From Segatella copri (GTDB taxonomy: Bacteria > Bacteroidota > Bacteroidia > Bacteroidales > Bacteroidaceae), in the NCBI RefSeq assembly GCF_019249795.2, contig NZ_CP156893.1:58501-122500 (forward strand): a stretch of DNA of 64,000 bases, written 5' to 3'. Below, in pieces: positions 26,786-35,547 of this stretch. How positions within the stretch are numbered: position 1 is the stretch's first letter; the number at the start of each line of letters is the position of its first letter. The position numbers and the translations under genes are program-made. The notes below the pieces were generated by a model. That model was given only the letters and a program-made list of their open reading frames with translations, ran no database searches and was not told the origin of the DNA.

Positions 26786-27802
26786 TTATCCCTCATACCC
26801 GTTCGGATTATTCTTCTGCCAGTTCCAGCTATCTCGGCACATTTCCTCGATGCCATACTTAGCTTCCCAACCCAGTTCGGACTTTGCCTTGGCTGGATTG
26901 CAATAACAGGTGGCAATATCGCCAGGACGTCTTGGCTTGATGGCATACTTGATGGCCACACCATTCGCCTTCTCAAATGCCTTCACTACATCCAGGACTG
27001 AATAGCCATGACCAGTACCCAGATTATAAATCGCCAAACCACATTTACGCTCAATGGCCTTCAAGGCACATACATGACCGGCAGCCAAATCGCAAACGTG
27101 GATGTAATCACGAACACCTGTTCCATCAGGAGTATCATAATCGTTGCCGAATACACCCAGTTCCTCACGCTTACCTACAGCCACCTGCGTGATATAAGGC
27201 ATTAGATTGTTTGGAATGCCGTTCGGATCCTCACCAATCTTACCACTCTGATGCGCGCCGATAGGATTGAAATATCTCAACAGAACTACATTCCAATCCT
27301 GATCTGCCTTCTGCACATCCATCAACACCTCCTCCAACATCGACTTAGTCTGACCGTATGGATTGGTACAATGACCCTTAGGACATTCCTCGGTGATAGG
27401 AATGATAGCAGGATCACCATAAACGGTAGCAGAACTTGAGAAGATGATATTTTTGCAGTTATGACGGCGCATCACATCCAGGAGTATGAATGTGCCCGTC
27501 ATGTTGTTGTGGTAATACTCCAGAGGCTTTGCCACCGACTCACCCACAGACTTCAAACCAGCATAGTGAATCACTGCATCAAACTGATTCTCATCAAAGA
27601 CCTTGTCCATAGCCTCTTTATCCAAGACATCAGCCTTATAAAACTTGATATCCTTACCAATCAGTTCAGACACACGCTTCAAAGCCTCAGGCTTAGAATT
27701 TGAGAAATTATCCACTACAACCACGCTGTGACCAGCCTTATCCAACTCGATAATAGTATGGGTGCCGATATAACCGGCACCACCACATAAAAGAATATTC
27801 AT
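26786..27802 (-). CDS. galE: UDP-glucose 4-epimerase
   Basis: A 338-residue SDR epimerase of normal length. It has the NAD site MNILLCGGAGYIGTHT, VVVVDNFSNS, the IHYAGLKSVGES loop, FSSSATVYGDP, the catalytic Tyr-x-x-x-Lys in NPYGQTK and VRDYIHVCDLAAGH. It interconverts UDP-glucose and UDP-galactose (or their N-acetyl forms), feeding surface polysaccharide synthesis. It lies 34 bases after glmS on the same strand, so the two probably share a transcript. Confidence 0.93.
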   Translation of the reverse strand: MNILLCGGAGYIGTHTIIELDKAGHSVVVVDNFSNSKPEALKRVSELIGKDIKFYKADVLDKEAMDKVFDENQFDAVIHYAGLKSVGESVAKPLEYYHNNMTGTFILLDVMRRHNCKNIIFSSSATVYGDPAIIPITEECPKGHCTNPYGQTKSMLEEVLMDVQKADQDWNVVLLRYFNPIGAHQSGKIGEDPNGIPNNLMPYITQVAVGKREELGVFGNDYDTPDGTGVRDYIHVCDLAAGHVCALKAIERKCGLAIYNLGTGHGYSVLDVVKAFEKANGVAIKYAIKPRRPGDIATCYCNPAKAKSELGWEAKYGIEEMCRDSWNWQKNNPNGYEG

Positions 27803-27836
27803 TGTATCTATGATTTTTAATTGTTCTTAATTGTTC

Positions 27837-29702
27837 TTATTCCACCGTCACACTCTTCGCCAGATTTCTCGGCATATCCACATCCAGTCCCTTATCCACA
27901 GCCACATAGTAAGCAAGCAGCTGCAGCGGAACCACGCTCAGCAGCGGAACCAGCGCATTCAGGGTTCTTGGAACCTCCAATACATTATCTGCTATTTCCT
28001 TCACCTGCTGGTCACCCTCAGTCACCACGGCAAGGATGCGGCCGTTTCTCGACTTCACCTCCTGCATGTTCGAGATAATCTTTTCATACAACTGATGATG
28101 CGTAGCAAGGAAAACGATTGGCATATCCTGATCTACCAGAGCGATAGGACCATGCTTCATTTCGGCAGCAGGATAGCCCTCGGCATGGATATAACTGATT
28201 TCCTTCAGCTTCAAGGCACCCTCCATCGCCACAGGATAGTTCACACCACGACCCAGATACAGGAAGTTGTGCGCATAAGTAAACATTCGGGAAATATCCT
28301 TGATTATCGGAGCCTGCTCCAATACCTTCTCCATTTTCTGCGGAATCTCAGAAAGTTCCTCTATCATCTGATAGTAGTCAGCATTGTTTAGGGTTCCCAA
28401 CTCATGCCCCAAAGCCAAAGCAAGAAGCGTAAGAACCGTCACCTGACCGGTGAATGCCTTTGTACTTGCCACACCAATCTCCGGACCCACATGGATATAG
28501 ATACCCGTATCCGTTTCACGGGCGATGGAAGAACCCACGCCGTTCACGATACCGAAAATCAGCGCACCCTTCTCCTTTGCCAGCTTAATCGCAGCCAAGG
28601 TATCCGCCGTCTCACCACTCTGACTGATTGCAATCACCACATCCTCAGACTCAATCACAGGGTCACCATATCTGAACTCACTGGCATACGCCACCTCCAC
28701 TCTCTTGCGGAACATCTTCTCAATCAGCTGCTTACCGATCAGTCCGGCATGCCAACTGGTACCACACGCCACGATGATGATATGCTTCGCCTGAACCAGT
28801 CGGTCACGATAATCACGAAGCGCAGAAAGAACGATGCGGTTGTTCTCAGGATGTTCCTTGTCAGCAAAGAGGCGACCACTCATACAATCCTTCAGACAGT
28901 TAGGCTGGTCATAAATCTCCTTCAGCATAAAGTGATCAAAACCACCCTTGCTCAGTTTGCTGATATCCAGATCCACAGTCTTGATATCGTAATGACATGC
29001 CGAATGCTCCAGGTTGATGATGTTCAACTCCTCGCCCACTCTGATATCGGCAATCTGACCATCTTCCAGATACACCACCTTATCCGTATGCTCCACGATA
29101 GGAGTCGCATCACTGGCGATATAGAAGTTCAGATTATCCTTACCCACGCCAACAACCAACGGACTAGACTGGCGTGCTGCTACCAGATGGCTAGGATTAT
29201 TCTTCTCGACAACAGCAATGGCATACGCACCGATGGCATCGTTCAATGCCTGGCAAACGGCAGAAACCAAGTCCTTGCCATTCTGCTGATAGTAGAAATC
29301 AATCAACTGCACCAGCACCTCGGTATCAGTAGTACTTTTAAACTCATAGCCCTTCTCAATAAGCTGTTCCTTCAAAACCTGATAGTTCTCGATGATGCCA
29401 TTATGCACCAAAGCCAAGTCACCGCTCATGCTCACATGAGGATGCGCATTGGTAGCAGAAGGCTCACCATGGGTAGCCCAACGGGTATGGGCGATACCTA
29501 CATGACCACTGCAATCCTTCTCGGCAGCCATCGCCTCCAGGTTGCTCACCTTACCCTTTGTCTTATACACATTCAGCTGGTCCTGACTATTAATCAATGC
29601 CACACCAGCGCTGTCATATCCACGATACTCCAGTTTCTTCAACCCCTCAATAAGAACAGGATAAGCATCATTCTGTCCTATATATCCAACTATTCCACAC
29701 AT
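27837..29702 (-). CDS. glmS: Glutamine--fructose-6-phosphate aminotransferase (isomerizing)
   Basis: A 621-residue enzyme of full length. The glutaminase domain begins MCGIVGYIGQ, with catalytic Cys2, and contains HTRWATHGEP and HNGIIENYQVLK. Two SIS domains follow (IIVACGTSWHAGLIGK; VAISQSGETADTLAAIK; YPAAEMKHGPIALVD) and the protein ends in ...RNLAKSVTVE. It makes glucosamine-6-phosphate for UDP-GlcNAc. It is flanked by galE and a small unknown gene in the same direction. No glmS ribozyme was recognised upstream, and none is expected in Bacteroidetes. Confidence 0.95.
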   Translation of the reverse strand: MCGIVGYIGQNDAYPVLIEGLKKLEYRGYDSAGVALINSQDQLNVYKTKGKVSNLEAMAAEKDCSGHVGIAHTRWATHGEPSATNAHPHVSMSGDLALVHNGIIENYQVLKEQLIEKGYEFKSTTDTEVLVQLIDFYYQQNGKDLVSAVCQALNDAIGAYAIAVVEKNNPSHLVAARQSSPLVVGVGKDNLNFYIASDATPIVEHTDKVVYLEDGQIADIRVGEELNIINLEHSACHYDIKTVDLDISKLSKGGFDHFMLKEIYDQPNCLKDCMSGRLFADKEHPENNRIVLSALRDYRDRLVQAKHIIIVACGTSWHAGLIGKQLIEKMFRKRVEVAYASEFRYGDPVIESEDVVIAISQSGETADTLAAIKLAKEKGALIFGIVNGVGSSIARETDTGIYIHVGPEIGVASTKAFTGQVTVLTLLALALGHELGTLNNADYYQMIEELSEIPQKMEKVLEQAPIIKDISRMFTYAHNFLYLGRGVNYPVAMEGALKLKEISYIHAEGYPAAEMKHGPIALVDQDMPIVFLATHHQLYEKIISNMQEVKSRNGRILAVVTEGDQQVKEIADNVLEVPRTLNALVPLLSVVPLQLLAYYVAVDKGLDVDMPRNLAKSVTVE

Positions 29703-29721
29703 AGTTTACTTTCTTACTAAA

Positions 29722-29991
29722 TTATTTTTTTATTTGTTTCTTCCAATCCAGGAATCTCATGATGAGCGAGATCTGTTCCTCCCACTTATCACTCAATCTC
29801 ATCGCCTCCTCCTTGCTGTAAGCAGGATGGCTTTTGGTAAATCCGCTGAAAATTTCATCAATACATATATTCCCCTCCGTTTCATAGAGGGAATTCACAA
29901 AATCAAACATCCGCGCCTCATCACTGGGATGAAACGACTCTGGATGTTCAGACAGCCAAAGATTGAATTTACTTTTACTCTCTTTGTTCAT
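29722..29991 (-). CDS. Small conserved-looking protein upstream of glmS, unassigned
   Basis: An 89-residue helical protein (SKFNLWLSEHPESFHPSDEA, SFHPSDEARMFDFVNSLYE, LSDKWEEQISLIMRFLDWKK). It has no membrane segment or motif that I recognise. It is 20 bases upstream of glmS in the same direction. The truncated IS66 tnpA copy ends at its start codon, so the original promoter was probably displaced. Confidence 0.55.
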   Translation of the reverse strand: MNKESKSKFNLWLSEHPESFHPSDEARMFDFVNSLYETEGNICIDEIFSGFTKSHPAYSKEEAMRLSDKWEEQISLIMRFLDWKKQIKK

Positions 29992-30146
29992 AAATTTACA
30001 TTAAATATGATATACTTTTCTTTGTTAGTATGCGATATCACCTCATAAGCATTTGCAGACTCCCGCATCTTCTTCGCCTCATTGTCACCGATTACAACCT
30101 CGGCGAACTTTGGCTTGCTGTTTAATTGTTTCTTACCTTGTACCAT
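29988..30146 (-). pseudogene. Truncated IS66 tnpA-like gene
   Basis: Codons 1-32 (MVQGKKQLNSKPKFAEVVIG, EAKKMRESAN) are almost identical to the gene at 25760-25972. The frame then runs into unrelated sequence and stops at 29988. About 170 bp of the IS66 end (to about 30227) survive. The remainder of the element is gone. Confidence 0.75.
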
Positions 30147-30191
30147 AATTTGAAAAATTTAAAATCATGGTACAAAGGTACGAAACTTTAT

Positions 30192-31379
30192 CTAAGCACA
30201 CAATACGGCTTGCACCGAATACTTACCATGAATATTCTTCCACACTGCAAACCACGTTCTGAACAATGGTTCGCTCAATGCCTCAGTAGGATAATGCTTC
30301 ACGAATCTGAGATTCCTGAGATTCATTCTGAAGTAACGATGAATCTTACTTTCACCGACCTTACTTCCCATCCTATCATCATACTGTCCGAAGTTTCCTC
30401 CTCGCATGATTTCATCAAGCAAAAAACTACCTTCCTTTTCATCCATCGGCGCTATCATTCTATCTTCTGATAGTCCGAACACCTCCTTCATCACGAACAT
30501 CACAGCCTGAGCAAACTTCCATAAGCCAAGATATTTCAATTCATGCCGTAAGGTATCCAAATCTGTGTTAATCTGTGTCATCCGTGGGAGACTTTTATTA
30601 GAATCCGTGAGATTTGTGAGATCCGTGTGCCACTTCACTAACACAAAGTAGTAATCCAGAAGCTGTCTCAACCCAATACCCTCCGTAAAGATATGCCGAT
30701 ACAGATGAGAAAGGATATAGATAACGTTGAATGAAACCTGAGGCACATGAATCTCCCCATAACCATCAGGCAATGAAACCCGATGATTACACTGTTCGCC
30801 CATCACTTCTTCAAACCACTTCTGCATTATCCGATTATGAATCGGACAGAACATATACGAAGGAGTGAAATGCACCTCTATCGCCGTCTTCATCACAGGA
30901 AAATCAACATGATGATACCGCATCAACTGATTCGGACACACTTGATCCACATACTTCATGATTTTCCTGCGACCACCCGAAAGATAGATATCGATGTCAC
31001 CGGGAGTACGCATATAAGGGTCAGGATAAAGCAACGCATTCCCCTGTCCCTTCAAGATACAGTTAGCAAAGCCCTTGTTCTCGAAGTTCTTGCAAACCTT
31101 CACGGAATCCTGAAACTGTCTGATATTCTGTTTTCGTATCTGTTCCGCCATCACCATCCATTGCATCAGCAGCTTCTGCTCTGGTGCCAACTCCTTTGGC
31201 AACCGCTGGATACCATAAAACAGCACACCAAGCAAGGCCTGCTTTTGGGCAATAGCATATATCTCCTGCCAATCCGCTTCCTTCAAGGAATCAGGAATAT
31301 CCTTGGCTGAACCAATGCAGAATCGCAAGAAATCAAAGAAAATCTTTTGTTGTTTCAACATAAAGCTGTACTTTTGCAC
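30192..31379 (-). CDS. Nucleotidyltransferase family protein (NTP_transf_5-like)
   Basis: A 395-residue intact paralogue of the pseudogene at 9010-10398. Motifs: ANCILKGQGNALLYPDPYMR and TPGDIDIYLSG (Asp-x-Asp metal site of a minimal nucleotidyltransferase), TAIEVHFTPS, NVIYILSHLYRHIFTEGIGL and LKYLGLWKFAQAVMFV. Families like this occur in Bacteroidales polysaccharide loci with unknown substrate. Residues encoded by 30558-30629 come from a family II repeat read in frame, at the same loop where the paralogue has family I. The last residues (SVQAVLCA) are encoded by the IS66 end. ATG 31361 is an alternative start. Confidence 0.8.
   Translation of the reverse strand: MQKYSFMLKQQKIFFDFLRFCIGSAKDIPDSLKEADWQEIYAIAQKQALLGVLFYGIQRLPKELAPEQKLLMQWMVMAEQIRKQNIRQFQDSVKVCKNFENKGFANCILKGQGNALLYPDPYMRTPGDIDIYLSGGRRKIMKYVDQVCPNQLMRYHHVDFPVMKTAIEVHFTPSYMFCPIHNRIMQKWFEEVMGEQCNHRVSLPDGYGEIHVPQVSFNVIYILSHLYRHIFTEGIGLRQLLDYYFVLVKWHTDLTNLTDSNKSLPRMTQINTDLDTLRHELKYLGLWKFAQAVMFVMKEVFGLSEDRMIAPMDEKEGSFLLDEIMRGGNFGQYDDRMGSKVGESKIHRYFRMNLRNLRFVKHYPTEALSEPLFRTWFAVWKNIHGKYSVQAVLCA
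30558..30629. repeat. Family II repeat (half element) inside reading frame
   Basis: AATCTGTGTTAATCTGTGTC and TCCGTGGGAGAC match the right half of the family II repeats at 49551-49674. GAATCCGTGAGATTTGTGAG follows. Read in frame it adds residues such as HTDLTNLTDSNKSLP and MTQINTDLD to the nucleotidyltransferase. Confidence 0.75.
31346..31376 (+). promoter_or_regulatory. Promoter for the small membrane ORF
   Basis: TTTG at 31346-31349, a 19-base spacer and TACTTTTG at 31369-31376 form a near-perfect Bacteroidetes promoter. It fires toward the plus strand, with the expected start within a few bases of ATG 31382. It lies inside the 5' end of the divergent nucleotidyltransferase gene. Confidence 0.7.
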
Positions 31380-31381
31380 GC

Positions 31382-31516
31382 ATGAAAGATAAATTACAAA
31401 GAGCCATCGGTCATATTATACCGACGCTCCTACTCATTATATTACTTCCTATATCGGTAGTCTTCACTCCCATTCACTGGCTTTACAAGACTATCCGAAG
31501 ATTTTTTCTGCGATGA
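31382..31516 (+). CDS. Small single-span membrane peptide, possibly leaderless
   Basis: A 44-residue frame: basic start (MKDKLQRAIG), hydrophobic HIIPTLLLIILLPISVVFTP, then a basic tail (YKTIRRFFLR). It sits directly downstream of a strong consensus promoter, so close that the transcript would begin at or within a few bases of the ATG. Its 3' end overlaps the end of the wecG-like gene on the other strand. No family recognised. Evidence is the promoter plus the amphipathic composition; it could also be fortuitous. Confidence 0.45.
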   Translation: MKDKLQRAIGHIIPTLLLIILLPISVVFTPIHWLYKTIRRFFLR

Positions 31517-32201
31517 ATCTTGCAGGAAACAGCAAGCCTGCCATCACATAACGCTTACGGGTATGAGGTTCCTTCCACATTCGATATACAAAGCGAAGAT
31601 TTGTCCTATCCACCCATGCCGGATAATAATCAATCTCATTCTTGGAAGTTTGATGGATAAATCCACCACAGGTAAACCCGACACCCTGATAACCAGCATT
31701 CTTCACCTTTAGCAGGAACTTCTCTTGCATCAAGGCTCCCATACCAACTATCAAGAAATCTGGATTTAACTCCGTAATATGCTTTGCCTCTTGTTCCATC
31801 TCATCCTCATTAGCAAAGTACCCATTCCGATACCCCGCAAACTTAACCTTAGGATACCGCTCATGAAATATCTCTACCGCCTTCTCTACTTGCTCCCGCT
31901 TCGAAGCCACGATATAGATAGTCTTTCCATGCTTGGCAACGTAAGCAAACAACTCTGGAGCCATAGAAGTCATGTCGAAGCTTCGGCGAGTCACTTGTTT
32001 GCCATACACCATCTTGATGGCTTTAACCAACAACCCACCATCCGCAAATATACCATCCATCTTACCAAACAGTTCCTTATTATCCAGAGCTGTAAGATAA
32101 GATACTGGATTGAGGTAAGTATAAACCTTACCTTTTGTCCCAAATATCTGATTGACAGAATAGTTTTCCGTTGATAATATTTTATCTACCAATATGCTCA
32201 T
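31491..32201 (-). CDS. WecG/TagA/CpsF-family glycosyltransferase
   Basis: A 236-residue GT26 enzyme. It has FADGGLLVKAIKMVYG, DMTSMAPELF, IYIVASKREQVEKAVEIFHE, FAGYRNGYF, DFLIVGMGALMQEKFL and WVDRTNLRFVYRMWKEPHTR, all standard for the family. These enzymes add the second sugar (for example ManNAc or a related residue) to a lipid-linked sugar at the inner face of the membrane. It is the last clear gene of the glycan operon that runs from 41389 leftwards; 14 bases separate it from the GT4 gene. Confidence 0.9.
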   Translation of the reverse strand: MSILVDKILSTENYSVNQIFGTKGKVYTYLNPVSYLTALDNKELFGKMDGIFADGGLLVKAIKMVYGKQVTRRSFDMTSMAPELFAYVAKHGKTIYIVASKREQVEKAVEIFHERYPKVKFAGYRNGYFANEDEMEQEAKHITELNPDFLIVGMGALMQEKFLLKVKNAGYQGVGFTCGGFIHQTSKNEIDYYPAWVDRTNLRFVYRMWKEPHTRKRYVMAGLLFPARFIAEKIFG

Positions 32202-32215
32202 TATCTTTTGCAGAT

Positions 32216-33298
32216 CTAACTATTATAAATCTTCAGCAATTCATTTGCTTCATTCTCTATGTTATATCCAGCTTTGGTAATCAGCTCATAATTATTATGG
32301 CATCTTACCTCACGACTTAATGCATAATCAAAAGAATCTATTGAGTCTGCCCAATCCTTAACCCCATCAGTCAAATCCTTCATCTTTACATCTTGACCAA
32401 TATTAACATCATTCGTCACATTAGATGATATCAAACATGGAAGACCAGAAGCCTGAGCCTCAAGCACTGTTAATGGCATTCCTTCATATATCGAAGGAAA
32501 TACAAAAATATCCATGGCTTGAACAATAGCTGGAATATCAGAACGTAAACCTGCTAGAATTATAGAATCAGCACAGCCACTATCAGCGACCCAACTTTCA
32601 ACTTTCGAACGCCATTCGCCATCACCAACAAGAAGCAATTTAGAATTAGAATGCTTCAAATGATATTCAGCAAATACCTTTATCAAAAACTCATGATTCT
32701 TTGCATCCATGAATTTGCCTATATGCCCAACAACAAAATCCTCTTCTTTTATGCCAAACTCATTTCTTATAAGTACACGTGCATCATTATTATATTCAAA
32801 CTTTGCTATATTTATTGCATTTCTCAAAATCTTATAGTTATTCTTTCCAAATAACCAATCTCCAGCCAATTGAGAACAAGCGATTGCATCGGTAAACGAG
32901 TGCATAAAGAAAGGATGTAAAACAGCATTAATAAACGGATGCTGAGTTTTGCTTGTGTGATTATGGTGAATACGCTTAGGAACTCCTGCTGCAATAGCAG
33001 CAGAAAGTTCGATTAAAGCTGTAGAACTATTAGCATGAACATGAAGAATATTATAATTCTCTGAAAGAACCCGAACAGCATTCCAATACTTCAAAACATT
33101 TCCTCTTCTTGGCAATTGAAAATATTTACTACCATATGCTGATATTTCAGAAAGCAATGAAGATTCGATTTCATTGGTCGAGGCAAAATCAATATGAATC
33201 TTTGACTTATCCAACACACGATAATAATTCATCATCACCGTAGCTAACCCACCAACAGGAGAAAATGCCGTTGTTATAATTACTAATACTTTTTTCAT
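32216..33298 (-). CDS. GT4-type glycosyltransferase
   Basis: A 360-residue retaining glycosyltransferase with the GT-B fold. It shows SPVGGLATVMMNYYRVLDKS (acceptor-domain glycine loop), HVHANSSTALIELSAAIAAG, VVGHIGKFMDAKNHEFLIKV, and the donor-site E-x7-E in YEGMPLTVLEAQASGLP. Its start overlaps the stop of the preceding CDP-glycerol-type gene by 4 bases. It transfers a sugar from a nucleotide donor during repeat-unit assembly; specificity is not predictable. Confidence 0.9.
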   Translation of the reverse strand: MKKVLVIITTAFSPVGGLATVMMNYYRVLDKSKIHIDFASTNEIESSLLSEISAYGSKYFQLPRRGNVLKYWNAVRVLSENYNILHVHANSSTALIELSAAIAAGVPKRIHHNHTSKTQHPFINAVLHPFFMHSFTDAIACSQLAGDWLFGKNNYKILRNAINIAKFEYNNDARVLIRNEFGIKEEDFVVGHIGKFMDAKNHEFLIKVFAEYHLKHSNSKLLLVGDGEWRSKVESWVADSGCADSIILAGLRSDIPAIVQAMDIFVFPSIYEGMPLTVLEAQASGLPCLISSNVTNDVNIGQDVKMKDLTDGVKDWADSIDSFDYALSREVRCHNNYELITKAGYNIENEANELLKIYNS

Positions 33299-34452
33299 AA
33301 ACTCATTCCACTAAGTTTTACTATACGCTCACAACTTTTTGCATCTTTATATTTAAAGATCTGATTACAAACCCAATGACGTTTATCTTTATAAACATCT
33401 CGCTCATTCGCAAAATCATCTATAAATTGTTCAAATTGCTTTTTTGTTTTAACAATATGTCCTCCCATATATGCTTCGGGATCATCATACACAAAACCAC
33501 GAGTATTTTTATAGTCTTCTAGATCTGGTACAACATAGGCCTCAGGTCTATCCAATAGTAAATACTGTAAAGACGCAGAGGAGTAATCACCAATCAACCC
33601 ATCTGCATGCGCCATCAATGTATACATATCATATTCAGTCTTTATAAACTCATCATGAGAATATACTCTTAAATGACTAAAATGACGTTGACAACCATTA
33701 GGTGCACTCTGAGCAGGATGCAACTTGACTATAAGAAGAATATTATATTTAGCAAGCAGCTCATTTAAATTCTCATAATCGTCATCTGCAAAAAGAGGTA
33801 TTAATGTATCTAAATGAGAATCATTATAATTTAAATAATCCGATTGTCTGAATGTTGGCATCCACAAAAGGACTTTCTTATATTTACTAAAATCATAAAC
33901 ATTTTGTGGAACGGTCAGCAACATATCACACATTGGGTCTCCTAGACCAACAATGTTTTCTTCTTTACACTTATATGCCCTTGCATTAACCTTTATATTC
34001 AAGTCTGATGAAATAATCATATAAGTAAAAAAGAATTCGTCACCATTATTAATTTTAGTGTTTGCTCCCATGGATTTAAAATCCTCATTACCATGCTGCA
34101 TGTGAATTACACACTGCTTTCTTGAAGGCTTGATAGGAAGCTGACCCGCAGTATAAAAAACATGTTTTGCATGCAAAAAAGTCCACACAGATTTAACTCC
34201 ACTAACAAACGTTACATTTTCAGTATCATCAGCATAGCACATATTTTCTATGCCACAAACTATTTTATACTTTTTATCAAAGCGATTTCGGAGTAAATAA
34301 TCTCTTAAAACAAGATTACAAAAGACAACCCCCTTATTGGCTGAATATAACAACACCAAATTCTCATCCTTTGGTATAATCTTATTTATTTGAGTGAAGA
34401 TGGGAAAAACAAGACTCTTCAGCATCTTCTTTAATCTGACATTGTTAATCAT
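33295..34452 (-). CDS. CDP-glycerol glycerophosphotransferase family protein
   Basis: A 385-residue protein with the TagB/TagF-type domain: HVFYTAGQLPIKPSRKQCVI, MQHGNEDFKSMG, LLWMPTFRQ, LIVKLHPAQS, and ADGLIGDYSSASLQYLLLDR (the GDYSS site that binds the CDP-activated donor). These enzymes transfer glycerol phosphate or another polyol phosphate from its CDP derivative to a glycan. The neighbouring TagD-Gfo/Idh fusion and aminotransferase could provide a modified CDP-polyol as donor. It overlaps the GT4 gene by 4 bases. Confidence 0.88.
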   Translation of the reverse strand: MINNVRLKKMLKSLVFPIFTQINKIIPKDENLVLLYSANKGVVFCNLVLRDYLLRNRFDKKYKIVCGIENMCYADDTENVTFVSGVKSVWTFLHAKHVFYTAGQLPIKPSRKQCVIHMQHGNEDFKSMGANTKINNGDEFFFTYMIISSDLNIKVNARAYKCKEENIVGLGDPMCDMLLTVPQNVYDFSKYKKVLLWMPTFRQSDYLNYNDSHLDTLIPLFADDDYENLNELLAKYNILLIVKLHPAQSAPNGCQRHFSHLRVYSHDEFIKTEYDMYTLMAHADGLIGDYSSASLQYLLLDRPEAYVVPDLEDYKNTRGFVYDDPEAYMGGHIVKTKKQFEQFIDDFANERDVYKDKRHWVCNQIFKYKDAKSCERIVKLSGMSL

Positions 34453-34462
34453 CTTACCTTAT

Positions 34463-35536
34463 TTAAATAATACCATTTTTTTTCAAATCATAGAATGCTG
34501 CAATTAACTTATCATAATCTTCATTCGTCAATGCTCCAATATGTCCGACACGGAAAATCGTATCTTTCATGTCACCTCCATTAGGACAAATCCACATACC
34601 ATACTCATCCTTAATTTTCAAGAAGATATCGTAAGCTGAAGCGGTTGTAGGATGAAGCGGTGTTACTGCATTCGATAAAGATTCTGATACAATTTCAAAA
34701 GGCAAATCCTTTATTTTCTCTCGGAAATATGAAGCCAAAGCACCGATTCTAGCTATTTCTCCTTCAACACCACCATTAGCGTCAATCTCTTTCAAACGAG
34801 CATTAATCTGACGAAGAATACCAACAGCTGGGGTCCAAGGAGTCTGACCACGCTCCATATTCTTCAATGCTATCTGCAAATCAAAGTATTGACATACACA
34901 CTTGGTGTTGTTAACACGACTAATTGCATTTGGAGAAAGAACCATTACAGAAATTCCAGGAGGGCACGCTAAAGCTTTCTGGCTACCAGTAATCATAATA
35001 TCAGCCCCCAATTCCTTCATATCAAAAGGATCAGCTAAGAATGTACTAATACAATCTACAATCAAAAACAGATTATTTCGCTTACAGAAATTACTAATCA
35101 AATTAATATCATAGTGAACACCCGTTGAGGTCTCATGCTTATTAACCAAGAAAGCCGTATATCCTTGTCCCTCATATGGAGCAAGATGCTCAGCTTTTAA
35201 CGCCTTACCATGTTCTAGCTTGATTTCCGTATAAGGAACATGATGAAGTTCTAGCAATTCTACAAAACGATGGCCAAAACTACCACCATTCACTACCAAA
35301 GCCTTATCATTTGGTGTAAGGGTATTCATGATAGCTGTCTCCATCGCTCCAGAACCTGAAGAAGTCAAGAATACGACTTTAGAATCATCAGAAGCTTTTG
35401 CAAACTTCTTAATGAGTCTCTCGTTCTCAAACATAACATCAGAAAATTCTGATGTTCTGAAATAAGGTACCTGTTCGGCACCTATTGCTCGTACAGCTTC
35501 ACTATACTGTACAGGGCCTACTGTGAAATTAATCAT
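34463..35536 (-). CDS. Class V (PhnW-like) PLP aminotransferase
   Basis: A 357-residue fold-type I PLP enzyme with the layout of alanine-glyoxylate and 2-aminoethylphosphonate aminotransferases: [36 protein letters not shown] (phosphate-binding loop), [21 protein letters not shown] (Asp contacting the pyridine N), [13 protein letters not shown] (Schiff-base Lys) and [10 protein letters not shown]. No phosphonate genes (PEP mutase, decarboxylase) are nearby, so 2-aminoethylphosphonate is unlikely. An amino group added to a CDP-linked keto-polyol is a better fit with its neighbours. Confidence 0.85.
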   Translation of the reverse strand: MINFTVGPVQYSEAVRAIGAEQVPYFRTSEFSDVMFENERLIKKFAKASDDSKVVFLTSSGSGAMETAIMNTLTPNDKALVVNGGSFGHRFVELLELHHVPYTEIKLEHGKALKAEHLAPYEGQGYTAFLVNKHETSTGVHYDINLISNFCKRNNLFLIVDCISTFLADPFDMKELGADIMITGSQKALACPPGISVMVLSPNAISRVNNTKCVCQYFDLQIALKNMERGQTPWTPAVGILRQINARLKEIDANGGVEGEIARIGALASYFREKIKDLPFEIVSESLSNAVTPLHPTTASAYDIFLKIKDEYGMWICPNGGDMKDTIFRVGHIGALTNEDYDKLIAAFYDLKKNGII

Positions 35537-35547
35537 ATCAATAATAT

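Noticed and set aside
28404-29720. 438-codon open frame on the plus strand
   Set aside because: It is exactly antisense to glmS, has no domain-like composition (rich in His, Arg, Thr, Leu) and no promoter.
34463-35536. 2-aminoethylphosphonate pathway
   Set aside because: The aminotransferase resembles PhnW, but no PEP mutase or phosphonopyruvate decarboxylase gene is in the locus.
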